Shown here: positions 52,701-57,599 of the stretch, piece by piece
Numbering within the stretch: position 1 is the stretch's first letter
Layout of the letters: the number at the start of each line of letters is the position of its first letter
DNA from: Mactromeris polynyma
Taxonomy: Eukaryota; Mollusca; Bivalvia; Venerida; Mactridae
Length of the DNA: 64,000 nucleotides
Reading direction: 5' to 3'
Assembly: GCA_032209605.1 (NCBI GenBank)
Contig: JASFXZ010000053.1
Span: forward strand, 434,001 to 498,000
Made by a program: the position numbers and the translations under genes
The notes under the pieces: model-generated
Databases searched by the model: none
What the model was told of the DNA's origin: nothing
What the model saw: the letters and a program-made list of their open reading frames with translations, nothing else

Positions 52701-55700
52701 CTGATGACGTCAACTTTTAACTGTAAATTCCCTGTAACGTTACGAACGTCAATAAGCCCGATTTTTCCTGGAGAAAGATCATTTTAAAATCATTTCTATT
52801 TTTAATGTATGTACAAATTATAAATCCAACTAGGTAGCGGGAACTCGGCCGAGCAATATCTTGCCAATACAGTTACCATCGAGCCGGACATTTCTACACA
52901 TACCGGAAGCCAGTGATAATTTCTTATATTATTACGCGTCTCTTACAGCACTTATGATATAAATAAAACATGATGGCGCGATTATCAAAAATAATCGGAA
53001 AATCGTCGCTTGACATCCGACGTCGGCAACAATCGATTATGAACAACAATAATCAATTATAATCGGAAATGTGACTGAAGTGTTATTTCAATCAGTTGAT
53101 ATAAAAAATATTCAAATTTTAAAGAAATAAACCCGGATATACTTTCAAATCTTAAATCTAGTCAATTCATGTACAAAACTTCTAGTCAATAGTAGTCGAA
53201 TATTCATTGAATGATAAAATGTTCGTATGATATAAGAATAATGTAAAACCCCATTGAATATAAATGTTGTTAAAAGAGAGATACATAAATTTGTATAAAT
53301 GAATTAAACTCAGCATTATACTTATACTAAAAAGCTAAATATTTCAATTATTTCCAATTCGATTATCGATTGTGAGTTTTCAAACTGATCCGATAATCGA
53401 TTATAAAATTTATCCGATTATCCATCACTAATGATCACATTCTTGTGCTTAATATTGTACGTCTTTATTTGTTTTACAATTTATCTAAATAGCATTTAAA
53501 ACATGTTTTATGATTCAGGAATAATGTAGGAAAAATGAAATCGTATATTCCTTAACAGGTTTCTGTGGTTTTACGTAATACAAACATATTGATGGTAGAT
53601 TTGAGAGCGTAAAGTGAAGTAAGAGATTTGTCAGACCGAAAAAAAAATGCAGAAAAATAATCTACATTCCAATTTAAGAAATACAGTCGGACCACGTTCA
53701 TTCGAATTCATCAGATCGGAAATTTTATTTCGAATGATACATGGTTTCGTAAAGCCCATTTCAATTAGACGTGTCTAAGAAGATACATCGGGTCCTGCTA
53801 TTCATTTCGGATGAAACCAAGTATTCGGATAAAAGACTGTCGAATAAACGAGGTCCGACTGTATTTTGTAACTAGATAATGTTGTGATGGAAGAGTATAT
53901 AGTAAAAGACAGAATAAAGGCCTCAATAATAAGACTACATTTGGGACCCTTGAACACTGCTCTTATCATAGTGGTGGTCTTAATATTGAGGTTCAAAAAC
54001 ATCGAACCAAGTGTAAATGGACTTGAAAATTGTGTTCGTAATTTTGAGGTTGTGTTAATACTGAGGTGGTCTTTAAGTGAGGTTTTACTGTAATGTAATT
54101 TACCTCTGCTTCAGGCGTCCAGTTCACACCAATGAGAACAGATGATGTCCCATCGCAGATTCCATAGCCACACACACGATTCATCTTTACCTCAGTCTCA
54201 TTGTTAGTTGGTAAGCAAATCGCAGCACCAGCTATCTCTAACTCGGGGAATTGTGGTTCACACTCATTGATTGTTGCGCTGTCTGATACCAGGGTAATTA
54301 ATGAAGCATTGCCGCTCTGACAATAGTAATAATTGTTTTTATCTCTAGAACATTGTCCAGAGTGTTGCACAAGTACCATCGACATTCTATCGCGCATGTT
54401 TATGATCTGCATCATGAGAACTGGTTCGGAAGTTGTCACGTATGTAACACCCTGTCTGATACTAAGTTCAACAAATTGTCCACTGTCCGGAATAATAAAA
54501 GAAGGACCTTCTCTTATTTGAACTTTAGTAGAATTGAATCGTGTCACAATCTTGAGAATGTCTTTATCGGTATTTGATATAATCGTAAATTCTTTTCCCC
54601 ATTTGTTGATGGGTGGTATTTGTTCTATTAAGCATGACACTGTGGTCCCGGAGATCACATCTCGGACTCCTACGATCACCGCAACTTTCTTAGTAGCTTT
54701 GATGTAAGTCCCAGACAAGTCTTCCTCACTTTCAAATTGTAACGTGTCAAATTCCTGTAGTTCTACAACATACGGTTCGTCATTCGGAACGGATGCGTTA
54801 TTGCAACGTACCTGGCTAGATCTTATTAATTTAGGGGACAATTTGACACTTACTGTTGTGTGTTTTTTCACAGCAGTGACAGCAAACTGACATGTACCCC
54901 CCTGGGAACAATACGTTATAACATAATATCGTTTATTTAGCTCTCCGTCTGGAATTGCGCGGTAACCGTCGCTTTCATTACCTCCACATTTCTGATAAAC
55001 GTGCAACTGATGGCCTTTTGCATCCACTTCTAGTCCCGTTTGACTTACACCTGTTTCATTAGGTATCAAATCGAGACATGATGACGAACTAAATAACACG
55101 GACCACGTATGATCGTCAAGTTGTTTTCTCTCAGCATCGGTGCATGCTTTGTGCTTGGATTTAATTGTAACATCTTTTTTGCTGGTAAGCAGATATCCGA
55201 TATCCTGATGTAACGTACTTGTGTTGCGTCCCAGGAACGCAATATGGTACTTCTCACAAGCTGAAATATTTGCAACCTCGTAAAAAAAAAGGTCGAATTT
55301 TCAAACCTATGCAGTTTGTACGATAAAACTTAGTTCCAGTCATTTCTTCATAGCAAAATATCATGTATACAACACTGTAATGCATCGCATGATTCTGTGC
55401 ATTAGAAATGTTTCATCGATTCAGTCAATTTAGAACGATACACAAGTGAAACATCACACTGACTGACTTGTGTTGGTGGGTATGTGCGTGTGTGCTTATG
55501 ATTTCTTTTATGTGATAAAATGCATTTTCAACATTCTTTTCAGTCAAAGACTCAAACAGGATGGTCGTTCAATTAACCAGTTTTTTCTGCAATAATTATC
55601 AGCTAACATTCCCAACTACAAGCGAATGACAACTTCTGCGCATGAATCAGAGATGGAGGGCAATGAAAAGAAATACATTTCGTAAAACCAAAATAAAAAA

Positions 55701-56038
55701 ATACATTGCACTAAAAAGTGTCTGATGTCACTTTAGGGGCTCCGTTATTTAATTCAATTATTAGATACAATATTTGATCAGCGCTCATTTCGGCAAAACC
55801 TGGTAGTGAAGGGGTGAACAAATAATGTTTACGATACGAAACTTATTTTGACTTCTAAAATACACATATTATGTCATTCATTCCATACTTCGTGTTAACA
55901 GCTTATAAGATAAAGCATGCATTAGTCACTACCCGTGTGTAAACATGTCAAGAAGTATATATATCTCTGCCTGCACTTACCTACTTGTGCGAACACCTCA
56001 AATAGAAGCCAAAAACCAAAAAGATGGAAACAATCCAT
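28581..56038 (-). CDS. IgGFc-binding-domain surface protein, 17 exons (whole gene)
   Basis: Hand-built gene with exons at 56038-55981, 55260-54104, 52515-52422, 50216-50068, 47742-47599, 46832-46754, 44087-44049, 41919-41702, 38652-38481, 37018-36914, 36517-36276, 34885-34737, 34363-34183, 33375-33278, 31188-31003, 29477-29332 and 28754-28581. Exons 1-13 join in one frame for 929 codons, with GT donors and AG acceptors throughout. Order: signal peptide, IgGFc-binding N-terminal-type domain (about residues 20-400), DNDCDG linker (406-436), unrecognised segment (437-573), second divergent IgGFc-like region (574-929), linker, Cys-rich stem, transmembrane helix, short tail. The family is named after mammalian FCGBP, a mucus protein; molluscs carry many relatives. 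Role here, extracellular recognition or adhesion, is inference. The join from exon 14 to exon 15 is not resolved, so the last three exons could be an alternative end or a neighbouring gene. Confidence 0.75.
29029..29314 (+). mobile_element. TCGGCGCA-ended MITE, copy 3, in intron 16
   Basis: TCGGCGCAATTTGAAGGTTA to GGCTGCGCCGA, both ends intact. Lacks the leader seen in other copies. Its right end lies 15 bp from the exon 16 donor. Confidence 0.75.
29332..29477 (-). CDS. Exon 16: Cys-rich stem and charged juxtamembrane segment
   Basis: Acceptor TGTTTTAG, donor GTACAG. It reads ETEDGECLQQCVCPCAWKTP, then a Lys/Glu-rich stretch with ERVKALHEKLILDKNKLSKQ. A Cys cluster followed by an LxxDKxxLS-type stretch and a TSASDDR-TM exon is, from memory, a recurring C-terminal anchor in molluscan surface proteins. 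Phase 1 in, 0 out, joining exon 17. A MITE begins 15 bp into the intron after the donor. Confidence 0.7.
30205..30600. repeat. Dispersed repeat related to the foldback element
   Basis: Two units of about 105 bp share CGAATCTTATCTAGTT(G/A)AC and AATTCGCAAACCATAACTAG. The block ends ATATGCCACCAT, as in 42560-42860. In intron 15. Confidence 0.45.
31003..31188 (-). CDS. Exon 15: stalk segment before the Cys-rich stem
   Basis: Acceptor TTATTTCAG, donor GTAGGT. It is open only when entered in phase 1, and reads CPIQFPETDPLPGNISFGHD, then LNVKSLDLDTVMNTFDTDKL. Phase 1 out joins exon 16 exactly. The family of this segment is not recognised. An alternative acceptor 41 bp upstream (ATGTAG) keeps the same frame but has a poor pyrimidine tract. 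Confidence 0.55.
32019..32167. mobile_element. MITE related to 43336-43463
   Basis: CCTGTGTTCAGTTACGGC at the left, TTTACTGAACGCAGG at the right, interior TATCCCTTGCCCATCGTATC and GGGAACCAAATTGCATAACG. Confidence 0.6.
32462..33090. repeat. Dispersed repeat with 115-125 bp modules
   Basis: Starts ACAAGAGCTGTCACTGTAAG. Three modules follow, each with TTGA(C/T)CTTT(G/A)A(G/C)G(T/C)A, then GGG(T/A)CTT(C/G)CACG, then CGACATGT(C/T)G-like and ACAGCCCGGACA. I know this pattern as a common bivalve repeat (from memory). In intron 14. Confidence 0.6.
33278..33375 (-). CDS. Exon 14: degenerate linker, possible secreted C-terminus
   Basis: Acceptor AATTTTCAG. It reads ICTLNETGGLNHDESCYGLN, then GTLVDLSGQNECEY. 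Cysteine and acidic spacing recall the DNDCDG linker of exon 3, but the motif is broken (HDESCYG). Two endings are possible: donor GTACAT after 33278 (phase 2), or read-through to ATT TGA with the stop at 33270-33268, which would give a secreted protein of about 965 residues. A hand search found no exon linking the first option to exon 15. Confidence 0.55.
34183..34363 (-). CDS. Exon 13: second IgGFc-like region, end
   Basis: The product reads HLSMVYYIYSNSHETDVDIT, then VFKLTVMEVLYSTIQHGVMA. The acceptor ACACTAG at 34364 is preferred because the upstream ATTAG would put the exon in the wrong phase for exon 12. It enters with one base and leaves in phase 0 before GTATTA. Confidence 0.65.
34737..34885 (-). 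CDS. Exon 12: second IgGFc-like region, continued
   Basis: The product begins VYKIIATKPIQVHLLLKNNG, where the (I)-x-x-x-x-P-(I/V)-x-V-x-L strand continues the domain. Acceptor ATTGTAG. The donor GTGAGT at 34736 is chosen over a weaker GTAATG six bases upstream because it gives an open join (phase 2) to exon 13. Confidence 0.7.
35248..35556 (+). mobile_element. TCGGCGCA-ended MITE, copy 4, in intron 11
   Basis: Leader AACAAGAAATATCTTGAAAA, then TCGGCGCAATTTG, ending GTACGGCTGTGCTC. The right end is decayed. Followed at once by the module 35591-35800. Confidence 0.65.
35591..35800 (+). repeat. Dispersed module, copy in intron 11
   Basis: GGGAACGCCACATACATAAG, AGACCCC(A)GGGAAACAACA and CTGGCCGACC. 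It is the reverse complement of part of the 2.2-kb duplicated units (23527-23752, 63580-63792) and matches 58514-58738. Confidence 0.6.
36276..36517 (-). CDS. Exon 11: second IgGFc-like region, core
   Basis: A 242-nt exon with acceptor TTGTTCTCAG and donor GTATAA. It reads LGEYHLLQADYPVVVFCGYP, then VQIPPKETLGKKYFIPPLTQ and IVRTEPDTEITVDD. This matches the IgGFc-type order: 'bound or pulled' strand with D-x-P-V-x-V, then PP-x-x-x-x-G-K-x-(Y/F)-x-x-P, then I-V-x-x-x-x-x-T-x-(I/V)-x-V. It is the best evidence that exons 8-13 are a second domain of the same family. Confidence 0.8.
36585..36872. repeat. About 53-bp tandem repeat in intron 10
   Basis: Five to six diverged units with TCGAGTGGCTTATATCAAAT and GGTCATAAACAAAA. 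Confidence 0.75.
36914..37018 (-). CDS. Exon 10: second IgGFc-like region, continued
   Basis: A 105-nt phase 1-1 exon reading VCEVYAIKWSAQLSGISK and later SPAYITYSDYK. Acceptor AAACCAG, donor GTACGT. It is coding in the frame set by exons 9 and 11. The intron before it contains the 22-bp EcoRI-site array; the intron after it contains a roughly 53-bp array. Confidence 0.65.
37205..37637. repeat. 22-bp minisatellite of EcoRI sites in intron 9
   Basis: About 19 units of GAATTCACGAATTCAATTTA(AC); most units hold two GAATTC sites. Degenerate GAATTCGTGAA-type sequence continues to about 37830. Confidence 0.9.
38481..38652 (-). CDS. Exon 9: second IgGFc-like region, continued
   Basis: The product reads VRIESTGGEVSVYLNSRVVD, later RRILPLDVLGPNYHLFVDIA. 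The I-x-S-x-G-x-(V/I)-x-V-Y-x-(N/L) and L-P-x-x-x-L-G-x-x-Y patterns match IgGFc-type repeats. Acceptor TTTCAAG, donor GTTAGT. Phase 0 in, phase 1 out. The 35-bp and 36-bp minisatellites fill the intron before it. Confidence 0.75.
38733..40158. repeat. 35-bp minisatellite in intron 8
   Basis: About 40 units of TAGATCTGTACTGCAAGCGG then AGCGGTAGTGTAAAG. The variant CTGCAATCAG at 38921 and 39481 marks a 560-bp (16-unit) higher-order duplication. The minus strand shows long frames (up to 279 codons) with a 35-residue period; these are by-products. Confidence 0.9.
40440..41380. repeat. 36-bp (2 x 18) minisatellite in intron 8
   Basis: Alternating 18-bp half-units GTAGTGCAAAGTGGACTG and GTAGTGCAAGGTAGAGTG, about 26 pairs. 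Period 36 keeps frames open on both strands (366 codons on minus, 185 on plus). Follows the 35-bp array after about 280 bp and shares the GTAGTGYAA core with it. Confidence 0.9.
41702..41919 (-). CDS. Exon 8: start of second IgGFc-like region
   Basis: Acceptor TTCTTGCAG, donor GTAGGC. The product begins GRADDLGMDFIIPLRKPDV and continues with a strand-rich AFTIYIYSPYINTTVIFY. The G-x-(D/E)-F-I-I pattern followed by a Thr-rich strand is how IgGFc-type domains commonly begin. It enters in phase 1 and leaves in phase 0. Confidence 0.75.
42560..42860. mobile_element. Foldback element with ATGGTGGCATATTTCTGCCA ends
   Basis: 21-bp inverted ends ATGGTGGCATATTTCTGCCA(C) and GTGGCAGAAATATGCCACCA(T). 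Each end is itself nearly palindromic (GGTGGC...GCCACC). The interior has repeated CTAGATAACCACTTAATTAA-like stretches. A related end ATATGCCACCAT is at 30588-30599. Confidence 0.65.
43336..43463. mobile_element. 128-bp MITE with 24-bp inverted ends
   Basis: CCTGCGTTCAAATACGGCTA at the left against TAGCCGTAACTGAACGCAGG at the right. The interior includes TATCCTTTGTCCATCGTATC. The same family is at 32019-32167. Confidence 0.7.
44049..44087 (-). CDS. Exon 7: 39-nt microexon, possibly a cassette
   Basis: Acceptor TGTTTCAG and donor GTAACG flank a 39-nt exon reading DISEKDCGKIYKG across its junctions. It is phase 1-1, so skipping it would join exon 6 to exon 8 in frame. Coding is supported by splice sites and frame only. 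Confidence 0.5.
44300..44790. repeat. Dispersed repeat, two 185-bp modules
   Basis: Two copies of GGGGC(G)GAGCCAATATTGACC-type sequence, each with ATTTGAACAATC and GGTTCTGGACAATA, end in TGGCCAAGCCATTTAGGAGG. Common bivalve repeat type by memory. In intron 6. Confidence 0.55.
46754..46832 (-). CDS. Exon 6: unrecognised segment, part 3
   Basis: Acceptor ATTTGCAG, donor GTACAC. It enters in phase 0 and leaves in phase 1. The product DFNSSDTLDVLMAANYMGG continues NANISFE and carries further Asn-linked glycosylation sequons. Together with exons 4 and 5 it makes about 125 residues of unknown fold. Confidence 0.65.
46962..47176. repeat. 26-bp C/T-rich minisatellite in intron 5
   Basis: About 8 units of CCTCCCTCAATCACCCCTCT(CCCGTC). 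Continues into a (CT)n run at 47180-47210. Strong strand asymmetry (C and T only for long stretches). Confidence 0.85.
47599..47742 (-). CDS. Exon 5: unrecognised segment, part 2
   Basis: A 144-nt, phase 0-0 exon with acceptor TTTTGCAG and donor GTAAGC. It begins VQGSMTEISICMSSKCEQ and contains NLTVDWRDIEQIVVNS. There are two cysteines five residues apart (C-M-S-S-K-C) and NLT sequons, so an extracellular location fits. No family recognised. It is separated from exon 4 by a decayed non-LTR retrotransposon and a SINE-like sequence. Confidence 0.65.
47930..49545 (+). pseudogene. Decayed non-LTR retrotransposon, reverse transcriptase part
   Basis: Broken frames on the plus strand keep the order of a LINE reverse transcriptase: a KVPGVVRIHTEMLKAG block near 48140, an EWNAGLIAILQKKG and RGLSHL block at 48245-48310, DQACFRKGR near 48400, GVRQGCILSQMLF at 48662, and DLDFADEIALIS near 48786. 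A later WGH-like and CWPYVSTGTKRTK end near 49500 resembles the C-terminus of such elements. Stops and frameshifts separate the blocks, and the catalytic FADD is FADE, so it is dead. It lies in the intron between exons 4 and 5 of the minus-strand gene, in opposite orientation. Confidence 0.7.
49806..49995 (+). mobile_element. tRNA-derived SINE-like element
   Basis: A tRNA-like head with A-box-type GTTAGCTCAGTGGTTAG and a weak B box (GGTACGATTTC) is followed by a core containing CATGTGGAGAAGTTGTCAGC and GGTTGTTGATTG. The head lacks good tRNA stems, so it is not a tRNA gene. A conserved core of this kind recalls known metazoan SINEs (from memory). Confidence 0.55.
50068..50216 (-). CDS. Exon 4: unrecognised segment, part 1
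   Basis: Acceptor TTTTTAG at 50217, donor GTAAGT at 50067. It enters in phase 1 (GGT codon across the junction) and leaves in phase 0. The product starts LTISLTSAGTMKYLPISS and has alternating hydrophobic and Ser/Thr residues, which suggests beta strands. No family recognised. It may be the start of a divergent second IgGFc-like unit or a separate beta-sandwich. Confidence 0.6.
50370..50815. repeat. Inverted-repeat region rich in TTCGAATATTCG
   Basis: AGGTATTCGAATATTCGGTC and ACGAATATTTGAATATTCGA at the left; ATTTGAATATTCGAACGTAC at the right. Probably a MITE. In intron 3. Confidence 0.4.
50891..51122 (+). mobile_element. TCGGCGCA-ended MITE, copy 5 (5' truncated), in intron 3
   Basis: Starts inside the element at AATTTGAAGGTTAAGATTTG and ends CACGGCTGCGTCGAAA. 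The middle has a deletion. Confidence 0.6.
51515..52119. repeat. 42-bp minisatellite in intron 3
   Basis: About 14 units of TTGCAATATATCGTGGTACA then TACTGTAATAGGTTGCTAAA. Period 42 opens false frames on both strands (141 and 113 codons). Confidence 0.9.
52422..52515 (-). CDS. Exon 3: DNDCDG linker
   Basis: The exon reads NCKNSTSAPGDIRDNDCDG, then LIDEDECLETDL. The acidic Cys motif DNDCDGxIDE with flanking cysteines (residues 407, 422 and 431) follows IgGFc-type domains in many invertebrate proteins and resembles a small calcium-binding loop. Acceptor TTTTAAG, donor GTTCGA (weak). It enters in phase 0 and leaves in phase 1, matching exon 2 and exon 4. Confidence 0.8.
53682..53863. mobile_element. 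TA-flanked MITE with ACAGTCGGACC ends
   Basis: ACAGTCGGACC and GGTCCGACTGT are exact inverted ends, both next to TA. The interior is rich in TTCGAATGA and TTCGGAT, typical of pogo/Tigger-type remnants. In intron 2. Confidence 0.7.
53905..54092. mobile_element. MITE, CAGTAAAACCTC family, in intron 2
   Basis: Right end GAGGTTTTACTG then TA at 54091-54092; interior keeps AAGACTAC, GGTGGTCTTAATATTGAGGT. The left end is unclear. It stops 10 bp short of the exon 2 donor. Confidence 0.5.
54104..55260 (-). CDS. Exon 2: IgGFc-binding N-terminal-type domain
   Basis: A single 1157-nt open exon. The acceptor is ATTTCAG at 55263-55261 and the donor GTAAAT at 54103. It begins CEKYHIAFLGRN and ends NWTPEAE. 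Family-typical stretches include GYRAIPDGELNKRYYVITY, DLSGTYIKATKKVAVIVG and SCLIEQIPPINKWGKEF followed by TIISNT and later EPVLMMQIINM. These are the repeated strand patterns of the IgGFc-binding N-terminal domain: a mid-domain 'tissue-specific crisis of being' is not visible, but the conserved VEQLPP-W-G-F-type block is present here as IEQIPPINKWGKEF. Cysteines are frequent, as expected outside the cell. It is the longest real open reading stretch in the window. An ATG-less GTG inside it at 55099 is not a start. Confidence 0.85.
55981..56038 (-). CDS. Exon 1: start codon and signal peptide
   Basis: ATG at 56038 opens MDCFHLFGFWLLFEVFAQV, a hydrophobic stretch of signal-peptide type, with cleavage likely near the exon end. 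The exon ends CAAGTAG and is followed by the strong donor GTAAGTGCAG. It leaves one base (phase 1), which joins exon 2 to make an Ala codon followed by Cys. No other in-frame ATG is better placed. A MITE end lies only 33 bp upstream, so the 5' UTR or promoter is partly transposon sequence. Confidence 0.75.
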
Positions 56039-56071
56039 GCCTGAATAAAAAAAACAAAAAACTTTAATATA

Positions 56072-56251
56072 CAGTACAACCTCACTTTAAGACCACTCCA
56101 ATAATAAGACCACCTCGAAATTAAGAACACAATTTCTTTCAAGTCCATTTTAACTGTTTTGCTCTTTATTTAACCTCAATATGAAGTCCACCTCAATAAG
56201 AAGACCAGTTTCCAAGAGTCACAAAGGTGGTTTTTTATGGAGGTTTTAATG
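56072..56251. mobile_element. MITE, CAGTAAAACCTC family, upstream of the start codon
   Basis: CAGTACAACCTCACTTTAAG at the left, GGAGGTTTTAATGTA at the right, with the same interior ACCTCGAAATTAAGAACAC as 3979-4135. Its near end is 33 bp from the ATG of the IgGFc-type gene. Confidence 0.55.
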
Positions 56252-56372
56252 TATATCTTAATGCATTTAACAGTAAAACAAAGAACTGAAAAATTCGTTA
56301 TGTAGATTTTCACCACTTTGATAAATTCAATACGTGCTACCGGGCAATGTAGTTGAGAGATTAATGCAATGG

Positions 56373-56697
56373 TTCTCAGGGGACACGTGGTTCAGTGGTA
56401 TACATAAGGGTGACAATCCATGGGCGAGTGTCGCCTTAGTAACAATTATTGTTGACAACCAAAAGTCACGTCGCTCAGTGGTAAACATAAATGTTGACAA
56501 TCCAGGGCCACGTCGTCGCTCAATGGTAAACATTAATGTTGACAATCCAGAGCCACGTCGTCGCTCAATGGTAAACATTAATGTTGACAATCCAGGGCCA
56601 CGTCGTCGCTCAATGGTAAACATTAATGTTGACAATCCAGGGCCACGTCGTCGCTCAATGGTAAACATTAATGTCGACAATTCAGTGCCACGTCGTA
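56373..56697. repeat. 45-bp minisatellite upstream of the surface-protein gene
   Basis: Clean units from 56450: GGGCCACGTCGTCGCTCAAT then GGTAAACATTAATGTTGACA. More diverged units begin near 56373. Frames of 128 (plus) and 117 (minus) codons come from the repeat. It is unrelated in sequence to the 45-bp array at 27127. Confidence 0.85.
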
Positions 56698-56705
56698 TAT
56701 ATAAA

Positions 56706-57000
56706 CAAGAAGTAACTTGAAAAAAGATGGTGGGCGCAATTTGAAGGTTTAAGAAATGCAGAGATGTTACGATTGCTGGTCACTCCAGATCCAAAATGGA
56801 TTTTGGTAAATTCAGTGAAATTCAGTGGATTTCAGTAAGGTAACGTACCCCTTATCGAAAGGTTAACCAATCCGCGTCCAGGTTACAAACGTTGTTCGGT
56901 TGAAGAGAAAGTGCCTTGGTGGCTAACGTAATATTTCATTGGTTTACACAACACTGATATGCAAAAAGCAAGACCATGTTAGTATGGCTGTGCCGAAAAA
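56706..57000 (+). mobile_element. TCGGCGCA-ended MITE, copy 6
   Basis: Leader remnant AACAAGAAGTAACTTGAAAA, then GGTGGGCGCAATTTGAAGG, ending GGCTGTGCCGAAAAA. Directly follows the 45-bp array at 56450-56697. Confidence 0.65.
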
Positions 57001-57319
57001 TATAACATATGTTAAGTGATCTAAATATTTTTATTTTAATACCTTAACGTGTTTCTTGTAGAATTTGTTCTGTCGGCAGATAAATATCCAAAACACTGAC
57101 CGAGTTGGTTTTATCCGAATTGTGTTCTTCACCAAATACCTGACAACGAGCAACTGCAGTTGATTAATGGTTGGGATAAAACTTGTTCAGGTGTATTATG
57201 GGAAACTACAAACTTATTAATTATATAATAAATTGTACCTTGTTCACTGAATTAGTTAAGGGTGAAATGGGTTTCATCTGGTTATTAATTTGAATAATTA
57301 TGATGCTCTAACATTACCG

Positions 57320-57535
57320 TCATGCCTGACTTTGTACAAAGTTTCTGTACGCTGTGTTGCGCTCCGATGTGTTACATACTGTTAGGCCATCCTTAACAAA
57401 TTGTTTATTTCCGTTCCTCAGACCGACCCACGTAAAACGGCCGCTACTGAAATGTTTCATGTCTTGGCACCTTCTTCGACGATCGAAGGAGTACATAAAG
57501 CAAATATCATTTGAACACTGCCATGACAACCTCTT
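57320..57535 (-). CDS. Probable last exon of an unidentified gene
   Basis: After the acceptor CACTTTCAG at 57538-57536 a 216-nt frame runs to a TGA at 57322-57320. It begins KRLSWQCSNDICFMYSFDRR and contains SSGRFTWVGLRNGNKQFVKD, later LTVCNTSERNTAYRNF. Four cysteines and balanced composition look coding and possibly extracellular. I do not recognise the family and could not find upstream exons before the window ends. It lies about 1.3 kb upstream of the IgGFc-type gene on the same strand. Confidence 0.4.
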   Translation of the reverse strand, partial: KRLSWQCSNDICFMYSFDRRRRCQDMKHFSSGRFTWVGLRNGNKQFVKDGLTVCNTSERNTAYRNFVQSQA

Positions 57536-57599
57536 CTGAAAGTGACGTCATTTCAATAAAATGCAACAAGTGATGTCACTATTTGCAAGTAAGAAACAA

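Noticed and set aside
56327..56720. Arg-rich frames on both strands upstream of the gene
   Set aside because: Translation of the 45-bp array at 56373-56697.
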